A DNA stretch of 64,000 nucleotides from Loxodes magnus (lineage: Eukaryota > Ciliophora > Karyorelictea > Loxodida > Loxodidae): NCBI GenBank assembly GCA_946699065.1, contig CAMPDV010002362.1, positions 1-64,000 on the forward strand, written 5' to 3'. The stretch's first letter is position 1. The number at the start of each line of letters is the position of its first letter. The position numbers were made by a program, and so were the translations under genes. The notes under the pieces were generated by a model. The model was not told the origin of the DNA. It saw only the letters and a list, made by a program, of their open reading frames with translations, and ran no database searches. Positions 24,991 to 38,409 of the stretch are shown one piece after another.

Positions 24991-27900
24991 AAACTCCTAC
25001 TTTTCTTCGCTTCTTTTTAAATTCCCTTTTTCTATGATCATATTCTTAACATTTTTTCGTCTTTAAATTTTTTTTCCTAAAATCATATTAAAACTCCTAC
25101 TTTTCTTCGCTTCTTTTCAAATTCCTTTTTTCTATAATCACTTTTTTAACAATTTTTGTCTTTAAATCTTTTTTCCAAAAATCATATTAAAACTCACTTC
25201 CTACTTTTCTTCGCTTCTTTTCAAATTCCCTTTTAATATAATCACTTTCTTAACATTTTTCGTCTTTAAATCTTTTTTCCAAAAATCATATTAAAACTCA
25301 CTTCCTACTTTTCTTCGCTTCTTTTCAAATTCCCTTTTAATATAATCACTTTTTTAACATTTTTCGTCTTTAAATCTTTTTTCCTAAAATCATATTAAAA
25401 CTCCTACTTTTCTTCGCTTCTTTTCAAATTCCCTCTTTCTATGATCACTTTCTTAACATTTTTCGTCTTATAATCTTTTTTCCCTAAAATCATATTAAAA
25501 CTCCTACTTTTCTTCGCTTCTTTTCAAATTCACTTTTAATATAATCACTTTTTTAACATTTTTCGTCTTTAAATCTTTTTCCAAAAATCATATTAAAACT
25601 CACTTCCTACTTTTCTTCGCTTCTTTTCAAATTCCCTCTTTCTATGATCACTTTCTTAACATTTTTCGTCTTTAAATCTTTTTTCCTAAAATCATATTAA
25701 AACTCACTTCCTACTTTTCTTCGCTTCTTTCAAATTCCCTCTTTATATAATCACTTTCTTAACATTTTTCGTCTTTAAATCTTTTTTCCAAAAATCATAT
25801 TAAAACTCACTTCCTACTTTTCTTCGCTTCTTTTCAAATTCACTTTTAATATAATCACTTTCTTAACATTTTTCGTCTTTAAATCTTTTTTCCTAAAATC
25901 ATATTAAAACTCACTTCCTACTTTTCTTCGCTTCTTTTCAAATTCCCTTTTAATATAATCACTTTCTTAACATTTTTCGTCTTTAAATCTTTTTTCCTAA
26001 AATCATATTAAAACTCCTACTTTTCTTCGCTTCTTTTCAAATTCACTTTTAATATAATCACTTTCTTAACATTTTTCGTCTTTAAATCTTTTTTCCTAAA
26101 ATCATATTAAAACTCACTTCCTACTTTTCTTCGCTTCTTTTCAAATTCCCTCTTTATATAATCACTTTCTTAACATTTTTCGTCTTTAAATCTTTTTTCC
26201 TAAAATCATATTAAAACTCCTACTTTTCTTCGCTTCTTTTCAAAATTCCCCTCTTTATATAATCACTTTCTTAACATTTTTCGTCTTTAAATCTTTTTTC
26301 CTAAAATCATATTAAAACTCACTTTCTACTTTTCTTCGCTTCTTTTCAAATTCCCTCTTTCTATGATCATATTCTTAACATTTTTCGTCTTTAAATCTTT
26401 TTTCCTAAAATCATATTAAAACTCACTTTCTACTTTTCTTCGCTTCTTTTCAAATTCCCTCTTTCTATGATCATATTCTTAACATTTTTCGTCTTTAAAT
26501 CTTTTTTCCTAAAATCATATTAAAACTCCTACTTTTCTTCGCTTCTTTTTAAATTCACTTTTAATATAATCACTTTCTTAACATTTTTCGTCTTTAAATC
26601 TTTTTTCCTAAAATCATATTAAAACTCCTACTTTTCTTCGCTTCTTTTTAAATTCCCTTTTTCTATAATCACTTTCTTAACATTTTTCGTCTTTAAATCT
26701 TTTTTCCTAAAATCATATTAAAACTCACTTACTACTTTTCTTCGCTTCTTTTCAAATTCACTTTTAATATAATCACTTTCTTAACATTTTTCGTCTTTAA
26801 ATCTTTTTTCCTAAAATCATATTAAAACTCACTTACTACTTTTCTTCGCTTCTTTTCAAATTCCCTTTTAATATAATCCTTTCTAAACATTTTTCGTCTT
26901 TAGATCTTTTTTCCAAAAATCATATTAAAACTCACTTCCTACTTTTCTTCGCTTCTTTTCAAATTCACTTTTAATATGATCACTTTCTTAACATTTTTCG
27001 TCTTTAAATCTTTTTTCCAAAAATCATATTAAAACTCCTACTTTTCTACGCTTCTTTTCAAATTCACTTTTAATATAATCACTTTCTTAACATTTTTCGT
27101 CTTTAAATCTTTTTTCCTAAAATCATATTAAAACTCACTTACTACTTTTCTTCGCTTCTTTTCAAATTCACTTTTAATATAATCACTTTCTTAACATTTT
27201 TCGTCTTTAAATCTTTTTTCCTAAAATCATATTAAAAACTCACTTCCTACTTTTCTTCGCTTCTTTTCAAATTCCCTCTTTATATAATCACTTTCTTAAC
27301 ATTTTTCGTCTCTTTAAATCTTTTTTCCAAAAATCATATTAAAACTCACTTCCTACTTTTCTTCGCTTCTTTTCAATTCACTTTTAATATAATCACTTTC
27401 TTAACATTTTTCGTCTTTAAATCTTTTTTCCTAAAATCATATTAAAACTCACTTCCTACTTTTCTTCGCTTCTTTTCAAATTCCCTTTTAATATAATCAC
27501 TTTCTTAACATTTTTCGTCTTTAAATCTTTTTTCCTAAAAATCATATTAAAACTCCTACTTTTCTTCGCTTCTTTTCAAATTCACTTTTAATATAATCAC
27601 TTTCTTAACATTTTTCGTCTTTAAATCTTTTTTCCCTAAAATCATATTAAAACTCACTTCCTACTTTTCTTCGCTTCTTTTCAAATTCCCTCTTTATATA
27701 ATCACTTTCTTAACATTTTTCGTCTTTAAATCTTTTTTCCTAAAATCATATTAAAACTCCTACTTTTCTTCGCTTCTTTTCAAATTCCCTCTTTATATAA
27801 TCACTTTCTTAAATTTTTCGTCTTTAAATCTTTTTTCCTAAAATCATATTAAAACTCCTACTTTTCTTCGCTTCTTTTCAAATTCACTTTTAATATAATC

Positions 27901-30900
27901 ACTTTCTTAACATTTTTCGTCTTTAAATCTTTTTTCCTAAAATCATATTAAAACTCCTACTTTTCTTCGCTTCTTTTTAAATTCACTTTTTATATAATCA
28001 CTTTCTTAACATTTTTCGTCTTTAAATCTTTTTTCCTAAAATCATATTAAAACTCCTACTTTTCTTCGCTTCTTTTTAAATTCCCTTTTTCTATAATCAC
28101 TTTCTTAACATTTTTCGTCTTTAAATCTTTTTTCCTAAAATCATATTAAAACTCACTTTCTACTTTTCTTCGCTTCTTTTCAAATTCCCTCTTTCTATGA
28201 TCATATTCTTAACATTTTTCGTCTTTAAATCTTTTTTCCTAAAATCATATTAAAACTCACTTTCTACTTTTCTTCGCTTCTTTTCAAATTCCCTCTTTCT
28301 ATGATCATATTCTTAACATTTTTCGTCTTTAAATCTTTTTTCCTAAAATCATATTAAAACTCCTACTTTTCTTCGCTTCTTTTTAAATTCACTTTTAATA
28401 TAATCACTTTCTTAACATTTTTCGTCTTTAAATCTTTTTTCCTAAAATCATATTAAAACTCCTACTTTTCTTCGCTTCTTTTTAAATTCCCTTTTTCTAT
28501 AATCACTTTCTTAACATTTTTCGTCTTTAAATCTTTTTTCCTAAAATCATATTAAAACTCCTACTTTTCTTCGCTTCTTTTTAAATTCCCTCTTTATATA
28601 ATCACTTTCTTAACATTTTTCGTCTTTAAATCTTTTTTCCTAAAATCATATTAAAACTCACTTACTACTTTCTTCGCTCTTTTCAAATTCCCTTTTAATA
28701 TAATCCTTTCTAAACATTTTTCGTCTTTAGATCTTTTTTCCAAAAATCATATTAAAACTCACTTCCTACTTTTCTTCGCTTCTTTCAAATTCACTTTTAA
28801 TATGATCACTTTCTTAACATTTTTCGTCTTTAAATCTTTTTTCCAAAAATCATATTAAAACTCCTACTTTTCTACGCTTCTTTTCAAATTCACTTTTAAT
28901 ATAATCACTTTCTTAACATTTTTCGTCTTTAAATCTTTTTTCCTAAAATCATATTAAAACTCACTTACTACTTTCCTTCGCTTCTTTTCAAATTCACTTT
29001 TAATATAATCACTTTCTTAACATTTTTCGTCTTTAAATCTTTTTTCCTAAAATCATATTAAAACTCACTTTCTACTTTTCTTCGCTTCTTTTCAAATTCC
29101 CTCTTTCTATGATCATATTCTTAACATTTTTCGTCTTTAAATCTTTTTTCCTAAAATCATATTAAAACTCCTACTTTTCTTCGCTTCTTTTCAAATTCCC
29201 TTTTAATATAATCACTTTCTTAACATTTTTCGTCTTTAAATCTTTTTTCCAAAAATCATATTAAAACTCCTACTTTTCTTCGCTTCTTTTTAAATTCCCT
29301 TTTTCTATAATCACTTTCTTAACATTTTTCGTCTTTAAATCTTTTTTCCTAAAATCATATTAAAACTCCTACTTTTCTTCGCTTCTTTTTAAATTCCCTC
29401 TTTATATAATCACTTTCTTAACATTTTCGTCTTTAAATCTTTTTTTCCTAAAATCATATTAAAACTCACTTCCTACTTTTCTTCGCTTCTTTTCAAATTC
29501 ACTTTTAATATAATCACTTTTTTAACATTTTTCGTCTTTAAATCTTTTTCCTAAAATCATATTAAAACTCACTTCCTACTTTTCTTCGCTTCTTTTCAAA
29601 TTCCCTTTTAATATAATCACTTTCTTAACATTTTTCGTCTTTAAATCTTTTTTCCTAAAATCATATTAAAACTCCTACTTTTCTTCGCTTCTTTTCAAAT
29701 TCACTTTTAATATAATCACTTTCTTAACATTTTTCGTCTTTAAAATCTTTTTTCCTAAAATCATATTAAAACTCACTTCCTACTTTTCTTCGCTTCTTTT
29801 CAAATTCCCTCTTTATATAATCACTTTCTTAACATTTTTCGTCTTTAAATCTTTTTTCCTAAAATCATATTAAAACTCACTTTCTACTTTTCTTCGCTTC
29901 TTTTCAAATTCCCTCTTTCTATGATCACTTTCTTAACATTTTTCGTCTTTAAATCTTTTTTTCCTAAAATCATATTAAAACTCCTACTTTTCTTCGCTTC
30001 TTTTTAAATTCCCTCTTTATATAATCACTTTCTTAACATTTTTCGTCTTTAAATCTTTTTTCCTAAAATCATATTAAAACTCACTTTCTACTTTTCTTCG
30101 CTTCTTTTCAAATTCCCTCTTTCTATGATCATATTCTTAACATTTTTCGTCTTATAATCTTTTTTCCTAAAATCATATTAAAACTCCTACTTTTCTTCGC
30201 TTCTTTTCAAATTCCCCTCTTTATATAATCACTTTCTTAACATTTTTCGTCTTTAAATCTTTTTTCCTAAAATCATATTAAAACTCCTACTTTTCTTCGC
30301 TTCTTTTCAATTCACTTTTAATATAATCACTTTCTTAACATTTTTCGTCTTTAAATCTTTTTTCCTAAAATCATATTAAAACTCACTTTCTACTTTTCTT
30401 CGCTTCTTTTCAAATTCCCTCTTTATATAATCACTTTCTTAACATTTTTCGTCTTTAAATCTTTTTTCCTAAAATCATATTAAAACTCCTACTTTTCTTC
30501 GCTTCTTTTCAAATTCACTTTTAATATAATCACTTTCTTAACATTTTTCGTCTTTAAATCTTTTTTCCTAAAATCATATTAAAAACTCACTTACTACTTT
30601 TCTTCGCTTCTTTTTAAATTCACTTTTAAATATAATCACTTTCTTAACATTTTTTCGTCTTTAAATCTTTTTTCCTAAAATCATATTAAAACTCCTACTT
30701 TTCTTCGCTTCTTTTTAAATTCCCTTTTTCTATAATCACTTTCTTAACATTTTTCGTCTTTAAATCTTTTTTCCTAAAATCATATTAAAACTCACTTTCT
30801 ACTTTTCTTCGCTTCTTTTCAAATTCCCTCTTTCTATGATCATATTCTTAACATTTTTCGTCTTTAAATCTTTTTTCCTAAAATTCATATTAAAACTCAC

Positions 30901-32400
30901 TTTCTACTTTTCTTCGCTTCTTTTCAAATTCCCTCTTTCTATGATCATATTCTTAACATTTTTCGTCTTTAAATCTTTTTTCCTAAAATCATATTAAAAC
31001 TCACTTCCTACTTTTCTTCGCTTCTTTTCAAATTCCCTTTTAATATAATCCTTTCTAAACATTTTTCGTCTTTAGATCTTTTTTCCAAAAAATCATATTA
31101 AAACTCACTTCCTACTTTTCTTCGCTTCTTTTCAAATTCACTTTTAATATGATCACTTTCTTAACATTTTTCGTCTTTAAATCTTTTTTTCCAAAAATCA
31201 TATTAAAAACTCCTACTTTTCTACGCTTCTTTTCAAATTCACTTTTAATATAATCACTTTCTTAACATTTTTCGTCTTTAAATCTTTTTTCCTAAAATCA
31301 TATTAAAACTCACTTACTACTTTTCTTCGCTTCTTTTTAAATTCCCTTTTTCTATGATCATATTCTTAACATTTTTCGTCTTTAAATCTTTTTTCCTAAA
31401 ATCATATTAAAACTCACTTTCTACTTTTCTTCGCTTCTTTTCAAATTCCCTCTTTCTATGATCATATTCTTAACATTTTTCGTCTTTAAATCTTTTTTCC
31501 TAAAATCATATTAAAACTCCTACTTTTCTTCGCTTCTTTTCAAATTCACTTTTAATATAATCACTTTCTTAACATTTTTCGTCTTTAAATCTTTTTTCCT
31601 AAAATCATATTAAAACTCCTACTTTTCTTCGCTTCTTTTTAAATTCCCTCTTTATATAATCACTTTCTTAACATTTTTCGTCTTTAAATCTTTTTCCTAA
31701 AATCATATTAAAACTCACTTTCTACTTTTCTTCGCTTCTTTTCAAAATCCCTCTTTCTATGATCATATTCTTAACATTTTTCGTCTTATAATCTTTTTTC
31801 CTAAAATCATATTAAAACTCCTACTTTTCTTCGCTTCTTTTCAAATTCCCTTTTAATATAATCCTTTCTAAACATTTTTCGTCTTTAGATCTTTTTTCCA
31901 AAAATCATATTAAAACTCACTTCCTACTTTTCTTCGCTTCTTTTCAAATTCACTTTTAATATGATCACTTTCTTAACATTTTTCGTCTTTAAATCTTTTT
32001 TCCAAAAATCATATTAAAACTCCTACTTTTCTACGCTTCTTTTCAAATTCACTTTTAATATAATCACTTTCTTAACATTTTTTCGTCTTTAAATCTTTTT
32101 TCCAAAAATCATATTAAAACTCACTTACTACTTTTCTTCGCTTCTTTTCAAATTCACTTTTAATATGATCACTTTCTTAACATTTTTCGTCTTTAAATCT
32201 TTTTTCCTAAAATCATATTAAAACTCCTACTTTTCTTCGCTTCTTTTCAAATTCCCTCTTTATATAATCACTTTCTTAACATTTTTCGTCTTTAAATCTT
32301 TTTTCCAAAAATCATATTAAAACTCCTACTTTTCTTCGCTTCTTTTCAAATTCACTTTTAATATAATCACTTTCTTAAACATTTTTCGTCTTTAAATCTT
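24991..32400 (+). repeat. Array zone 5: derived TAGATC cassette and paired ACTTTCTAC monomers
   Basis: A derived marker, AATCCTTTCTAAAC plus TTTAGATC, has its C at 26,888, 28,715, 31,060 and 31,873 (spacings 1,827, 2,345 and 813). It differs from the marker at 10.8-20.9 kb by a further one-base deletion (AATCACTTT to AATCCTTT). Each copy is followed by ACTTCC/CACTTTTAATATG and then a CTACGCTTC monomer. Back-to-back ACTTTCTAC units with CTATGATCATATTC precede it at about 26.3, 28.15 and 30.8 kb. Together these form a loose 1.8-2.3 kb higher-order unit. Confidence 0.85.
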
Positions 32401-33284
32401 TTTTCCTAAAATCATATTAAAACTCCTACTTTTCTTCGCTTCTTTTTAAATTCACTTTTAATATAATCACTTTCTTAACATTTTTCGTCTTTAAATCTTT
32501 TTTCCTAAAATCATATTAAAACTCACTTCCTACTTTTCTTCGCTTCTTTTCAAATTCCCTCTTTATATAATCACTTTCTTAACATTTTTCGTCTTTAAAT
32601 CTTTTTTCCAAAAATCATATTAAAACTCACTTACTACTTTTCTTCGCTTCTTTTCAAATTCACTTTTAATATAATCACTTTCTTAACATTTTTCGTCTTT
32701 AAATCTTTTTTCCTAAAATCATATTAAAACTCCTACTTTTCTTCGCTTCTTTTCAAATTCCCTCTTTATATAATCACTTTCTTAACATTTTTCGTCTTTA
32801 AATCTTTTTTCCTAAAATCATATTAAAACTCACTTCCTACTTTTCTTCTTTTCTTTTCAAATTCACTCTTTCTATGATCACTTTCTTAACATTTTTCGTC
32901 TTTAAATCTTTTTTCCTAAAATCATATTAAAACTCCTACTTTTCTACGCTTCTTTTCAAATTCACTTTTAATATAATAACTTTCTTAACATTTTTCGTCT
33001 TTAAATCTTTTTTCCTAAAATCATATTAAAACTCCTACTTTTCTTCGCTTCTTTTCAAATTCACTTTTAATATGATCACTTTCTTAACATTTTTCGTCTT
33101 TAAATCTTTTTTCCTAAAATCATATTAAAACTCCTACTTTTCTTCGCTTCTTTTCAAATTCACTTTTAATATGATCACTTTCTTAACATTTTTCGTCTTT
33201 AATCTTTTTTCCTAAAATCATATTAAAACTCCTACTTTTCTTCGCTTCTTTTTAAATTCACTTTTAATATAATCACTTTCTTAA

Positions 33285-33336
33285 CATTTTTCTTCGCTTC
33301 TTTTCAAATTCACTCTTTCTATGATCACTTTCTTAA
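33285..33336 (+). repeat. Half-monomer deletion junction (52-bp unit)
   Basis: Monomer starts at 33,285 and 33,337 are only 52 bp apart. The sequence passes directly from AACATTTTTC to TTCGCTTC, so the part between the two CpG blocks is lost (47 bp relative to the short form, 52 relative to the long form). Both breakpoints share TTTTC, consistent with recombination between the two similar CpG-containing halves of a monomer (inference). Confidence 0.92.
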
Positions 33337-34894
33337 CATTTTTCGTCTTTAAATCTTTTTTCCAAAAATCATATTAAAACTCCTACTTTTCTTCGCTTCT
33401 TTTCAAATTCCCTCTTTATATGATCACTTTCTTAACATTTTTCGTCTTATAATCTTTTTTCCTAAAATCATATTAAAACTCCTACTTTTCTTCGCTTCTT
33501 TTTAAATTCACTTTTAATATAATCACTTTCTTAACATTTTTCGTCTTTAAATCTTTTTTCCTAAAATCATATTAAAACTCCTACTTTTCTACGCTTCTTT
33601 TCAAATTCACTTTTAATATAATCACTTTCTTAACATTTTTCGTCTTTAAATTTATTTTCCTAAAATCATATTAAAACTCCTACTTTTCTTCGCTTCTTTT
33701 CAAATTCACTTTTAATATGATCACTTTCTTAACATTTTTCGTCTTTAAATCTTTTTTCCTAAAATCATATTAAAACTCACTTCCTACCTTTTCTTCTTTT
33801 CTTTTCAGATTCACTCTTTCTATGATCACTTTCTTAACATTTTTCGTCTTATAATCTTTTTTCCTAAAATCATATTAAAAACTCCTACTTTTCTTCGCTT
33901 CTTTTCAAATTCACTTTTAATATAATCACTTTCTTAACATTTTTCGTCTTTAAATCTTTTTTATAAAAATCATATTAAAACTCACTTCCTACTTTTCTTC
34001 GCTTCTTTTCAAATTCACTTTTAATATGATCACTTTCTTAACATTTTTCGTCTTTAAATCTTTTTTCCTAAAATCATATTAAAACTCCTACTTTTCTTCG
34101 CTTCTTTTCAAATTCACTTTTAATATGATCACTTTCTTAACATTTTTCGTCTTTAAATCTTTTTTCCAAAAATCATATTAAAACTCCTACTTTTCTTCGC
34201 TTCTTTTCAAATTCACTTTTAATATAATCACTTTCTTAACATTTTTCGTCTTTAAATCTTTTTTCCAAAAATCATATTAAAACTCACTTACTACTTTTCT
34301 TCGCTTCTTTTCAAATTCCCTCTTTATATAATCACTTTCTTAACATTTTTCGTCTTTAAATCTTTTTTCCTAAAATCATATTAAAAACTCCTACTTTTCT
34401 TCGCTTCTTTTCAAATTCCCTCTTTATATAATCACTTTCTTAACATTTTTCGTCTTTAAATCTTTTTTCCTAAAATCATATTTAAACTCCTACTTTTCTT
34501 CGCTTCTTTTTAAATTCCCTTTCTCTATGATCATATTCTTAACATTTTTCGTCTTATAATCTTTTTTCCTAAAATCATATTAAAACTCCTACTTTTCTTC
34601 GCTTCTTTTCAAATTCACTTTTAATATAATCACTTTCTTAACATTTTTCGTCTTTAAATCTTTTTTCCAAAAATCATATTAAAACTCACTTCCTACTTTT
34701 CTTCGCTTCTTTTCAAATTCCCTCTTTATATAATCACTTTCTTAACATTTTTCGTCTTTAAATCTTTTTTCCAAAAATCATATTAAAACTCCTACTTTTC
34801 TTCGCTTCTTTTCAAATTCCCTCTTTATATAATAACTTTCTTAACATTTTTCGTCTTTAAATCTTTTTTCCAAAAATCATATTAAAACTCACTT

Positions 34895-37640
34895 CCTACT
34901 TTTCTTCGCTTCTTTTCAAATTCACTCTTTCTATGATCACTTTCTTAACATTTTTCGTCTTATAATCTTTTTTCCTAAAATCATATTAAAACTCCTACTT
35001 TTCTTCGCTTCTTTTCAAATTCACTTTTAATATAATCACTTTCTTAACATTTTTCGTCTTTAAATCTTTTTTCCTAAAATCATATTAAAACTCACTTCCT
35101 ACTTTTCTTCGCTTCTTTTCAAATTCCCTCTTTATATAATCACTTTCTTAACATTTTTCGTCTTTAAATCTTTTTTCCAAAAATCATATTAAAACTCACT
35201 TACTACTTTTCTTCGCTTCTTTTCAAATTCACTTTTAATATAATCACTTTCTTAACATTTTTCGTCTTTAAATCTTTTTTTCCTAAAATCATATTAAAAC
35301 TCCTACTTTTCTTCGCTTCTTTTCAAATTCCCTCTTTATATAATCACTTTCTTAACATTTTTCGTCTTTAAATCTTTTTTCCAAAAATCATATTAAAACT
35401 CCTACTTTTCTTCGCTTCTTTTCAAATTCACTTTTAATATAATCACTTTCTTAACATTTTTCGTCTTTAAATCTTTTTTCCAAAAATCATATTAAAACTC
35501 CTACTTTTCTTCGCTTCTTTTTAAATTCACTTTTAATATAATCACTTTCTTAACATTTTTCGTCTTTAAATCTTTTTTCCAAAAATCATATTAAAACTCA
35601 CTTACTACTTTTCTTCGCTTCTTTTCAAATTCACTTTTAATATGATCACTTTCTTAACATTTTTCGTCTTTAAATCTTTTTTCCAAAAATCATATTAAAA
35701 ACTCCTACTTTTCTACGCTTCTTTTCAAATTCACTTTTAATATAATAACTTTCTTAACATTTTTCGTCTTTAAATCTTTTTTCCTAAAATCATATTAAAA
35801 CTCACTTCCTACTTTTCTTCGCTTTTTTTCAAATTCACTTTTAATATAATCACTTTCTTAACATTTTTCGTCTTTAAAATCTTTTTTCCTAAAATCATAT
35901 TAAAAACTTCCTACTTTTCTTCGCTTCTTTTTAAATTCCCTTTCTCTATGATCATTTCTTAACATTTTTCGTCTTATAATCTTTTTTCCTAAAATCATAT
36001 TAAAACTCCTACTTTTCTTCGCTTCTTTTCAAATTCCCTTTTAATATAATCACTTTCTTAACATTTTTCGTCTTTAAATCTTTTTTCCTAAAATCATATT
36101 AAAACTCCTACTTTTCTTCGCTTCTTTTCAAATTCCCTCTTTATATAATCACTTTCTTAACATTTTTCGTCTTATAATCTTTTTTCCTAAAATCATATTA
36201 AAACTCCTACTTTTCTTCGCTTCTTTTCAAATTCACTTTTAATATAATAACTTTTTTAACATTTTTTCGTCTTAAATCTTTTTTCCTAAAATCATATTAA
36301 AACTCCTACTTTTCTTCGCTTCTTTTCAAATTCACTTTTAATATGATCACTTTCTTAACATTTTTCGTCTTTAAATCTTTTTTCCAAAAATCATATTAAA
36401 AACTCCTACTTTTCTACGCTTCTTTTCAAATTCCCTCTTTATATAATCACTTTCTTAACATTTTTCGTCTTTAAATCTTTTTTCCAAAAATCATATTAAA
36501 ACTCACTTCCTACTTTTCTTCGCTTCTTTTCAAATTCACTTTTCTATGATCACTTTCTTAACATTTTTCGTCTTATAATCTTTTTTCCTAAAATCATATT
36601 AAAACTCCTACTTTTCTTCGCTTCTTTTCAAATTCCCTTTTAATATAATCACTTTCTTAACATTTTTCGTCTTTAAATCTTTTTTCCTAAAATCATATTA
36701 AAACTCACTTCCTACTTTTCTTCGCTTCTTTTCAAATTCCCTCTTTATATAATCACTTTCTTAACATTTTTCGTCTTTAAATCTTTTTTCCAAAAATCAT
36801 ATTAAAACTCACTTACTACTTTTCTTCGCTTCTTTTCAAATTCACTTTTAATATAATCACTTTCTTAACATTTTTCGTCTTTAAATCTTTTTTCCTAAAA
36901 TCATATTAAAACTCCTACTTTTCTTCGCTTCTTTTCAAATTCCCTCTTTATATAATCACTTTCTTAACATTTTTCGTCTTTAAATCTTTTTTCCAAAAAT
37001 CATATTAAAAACTTCCTACTTTTCTTCGCTTCTTTTCAAATTCACTTTTAATATAATCACTTTCTTAACATTTTTCGTCTTTAAATCTTTTTTTCCAAAA
37101 ATCATATTAAAACTCCTACTTTTCTTCGCTTCTTTTTAAATTCACTTTTAATATAATCACTTTCTTAACATTTTTCGTCTTTAAATCTTTTTTCCAAAAA
37201 TCATATTAAAACTCACTTACTACTTTTCTTCGCTTCTTTTCAAATTCCCTTTTAATATGATCACTTTCTTAACATTTTTCGTCTTTAAATCTTTTTTCCA
37301 AAAATCATATTAAAACTCACTCCTACTTTTCTACGCTTCTTTTCAAATTCACTTTTAATATAATAACTTTCTTAACATTTTTCGTCTTTAAATCTTTTTT
37401 CCTAAAATCATATTAAAACTCACTTACTACTTTTCTTCGCTTTTTTTCAAATTCACTTTTAATATAATCACTTTCTTAACATTTTTCGTCTTTAAATCTT
37501 TTTTCCTAAAATCATATTAAAACTCCTACTTTTCTTCGCTTCTTTTCAAATTCCCTTTCTCTATGATCATTTCTTAACATTTTTCGTCTTATAATCTTTT
37601 TTCCTAAAATCATATTAAAAACTCCTACTTTTCTTCGCTT
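34895..37640 (+). repeat. About 1,615-bp higher-order repeat, two copies of roughly 1.1 kb
   Basis: CTCTATGATCATTTC sits at 35,944 and 37,559 (1,615 bp) and TATAATAACT at 35,741 and 37,359 (1,618 bp). The preceding monomers match in order from a CTATGATC/TTATAATC unit near 34,930 and 36,545: ACTTCC/CCCTCTTTAT, ACTTACTAC/CACTTTTAAT, CCCTCTTTAT, CACTTTTAAT, TAAATTCACTTTT, ACTTACTAC/TATG, CTACGC, then a GCTTTTTTTC unit. Small offset differences come from one-base indels. About 0.5 kb of other monomers separates the copies. Confidence 0.86.
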
Positions 37641-38409
37641 CTTTTCAAATTCCCTTTTAATATAATCACTTTTTTAACATTTTTCGTCTTTAAATCTTTT
37701 TTTCCAAAAATCATATTAAAACTCCTACTTTTCTTCGCTTCTTTTCAAATTCACTTTTAATATAATCACTTTTTTAACATTTTTCGTCTTTAAATCTTTT
37801 TTCCTAAAATCATATAAAAACTCACTTCCTACTTTTCTTCGCTTCTTTTCAAATTCACTTTTAATATAATCACTTTTTTAACATTTTTCGTCTTTAAATC
37901 TTTTTTCCTAAAATCATATTAAAACTCCTACTTTTTCTTCGCTTCTTTTCAAATTCACTTTTAATATAATCACTTTCTTAACATTTTTCGTCTTTAAATC
38001 TTTTTTCCAAAAATCATATTAAAACTCACTTCCTACTTTTCTTCGCTTCTTTTCAAATTCCCTCTTTATATAATCACTTTTTTAACATTTTTCGTCTTTA
38101 AATCTTTTTTCCAAAAATCATATTAAAAACTCCTACTTTTCTTCGCTTCTTTTCAAATTCCCTTTTAATATAATCACTTTTTTAACATTTTTCGTCTTTA
38201 AATCTTTTTTCCTAAAATCATATTAAAACTCCTACTTTTCTTCGCTTCTTTTCAAATTCCCTTTTAATATAATCACTTTTTTAACATTTTTCGTCTTTAA
38301 ATCTTTTTTCCTAAAATCATATTAAAACTCCTACTTTTCTTCGCTTCTTTTCAAATTCACTTTTAATATAATCACTTTTTTAACATTTTTCGTCTTTAAA
38401 TCTTTTTTC

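Larger units (their letters stand above)
32401..38409 (+). repeat. Array zone 6: variable monomers, many single-base indels
   Basis: This stretch holds unusual variants: TTCTTCTTTTCTTTTC lacking the second CpG (32,841 and 33,789, 948 bp apart), AATAACTTTC in place of AATCACTTTC (near 32,976, 34,832, 35,743, 36,246 and 37,361), and TTTCTCTATGATCAT (34,533, 35,944 and 37,559). Extra or missing bases in A- and T-runs are frequent, for example ATTAAAAACTCC. The last 0.8 kb is dominated by CTTTTTTAAC monomers like those of zone 4. No gene is present. Confidence 0.83.
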
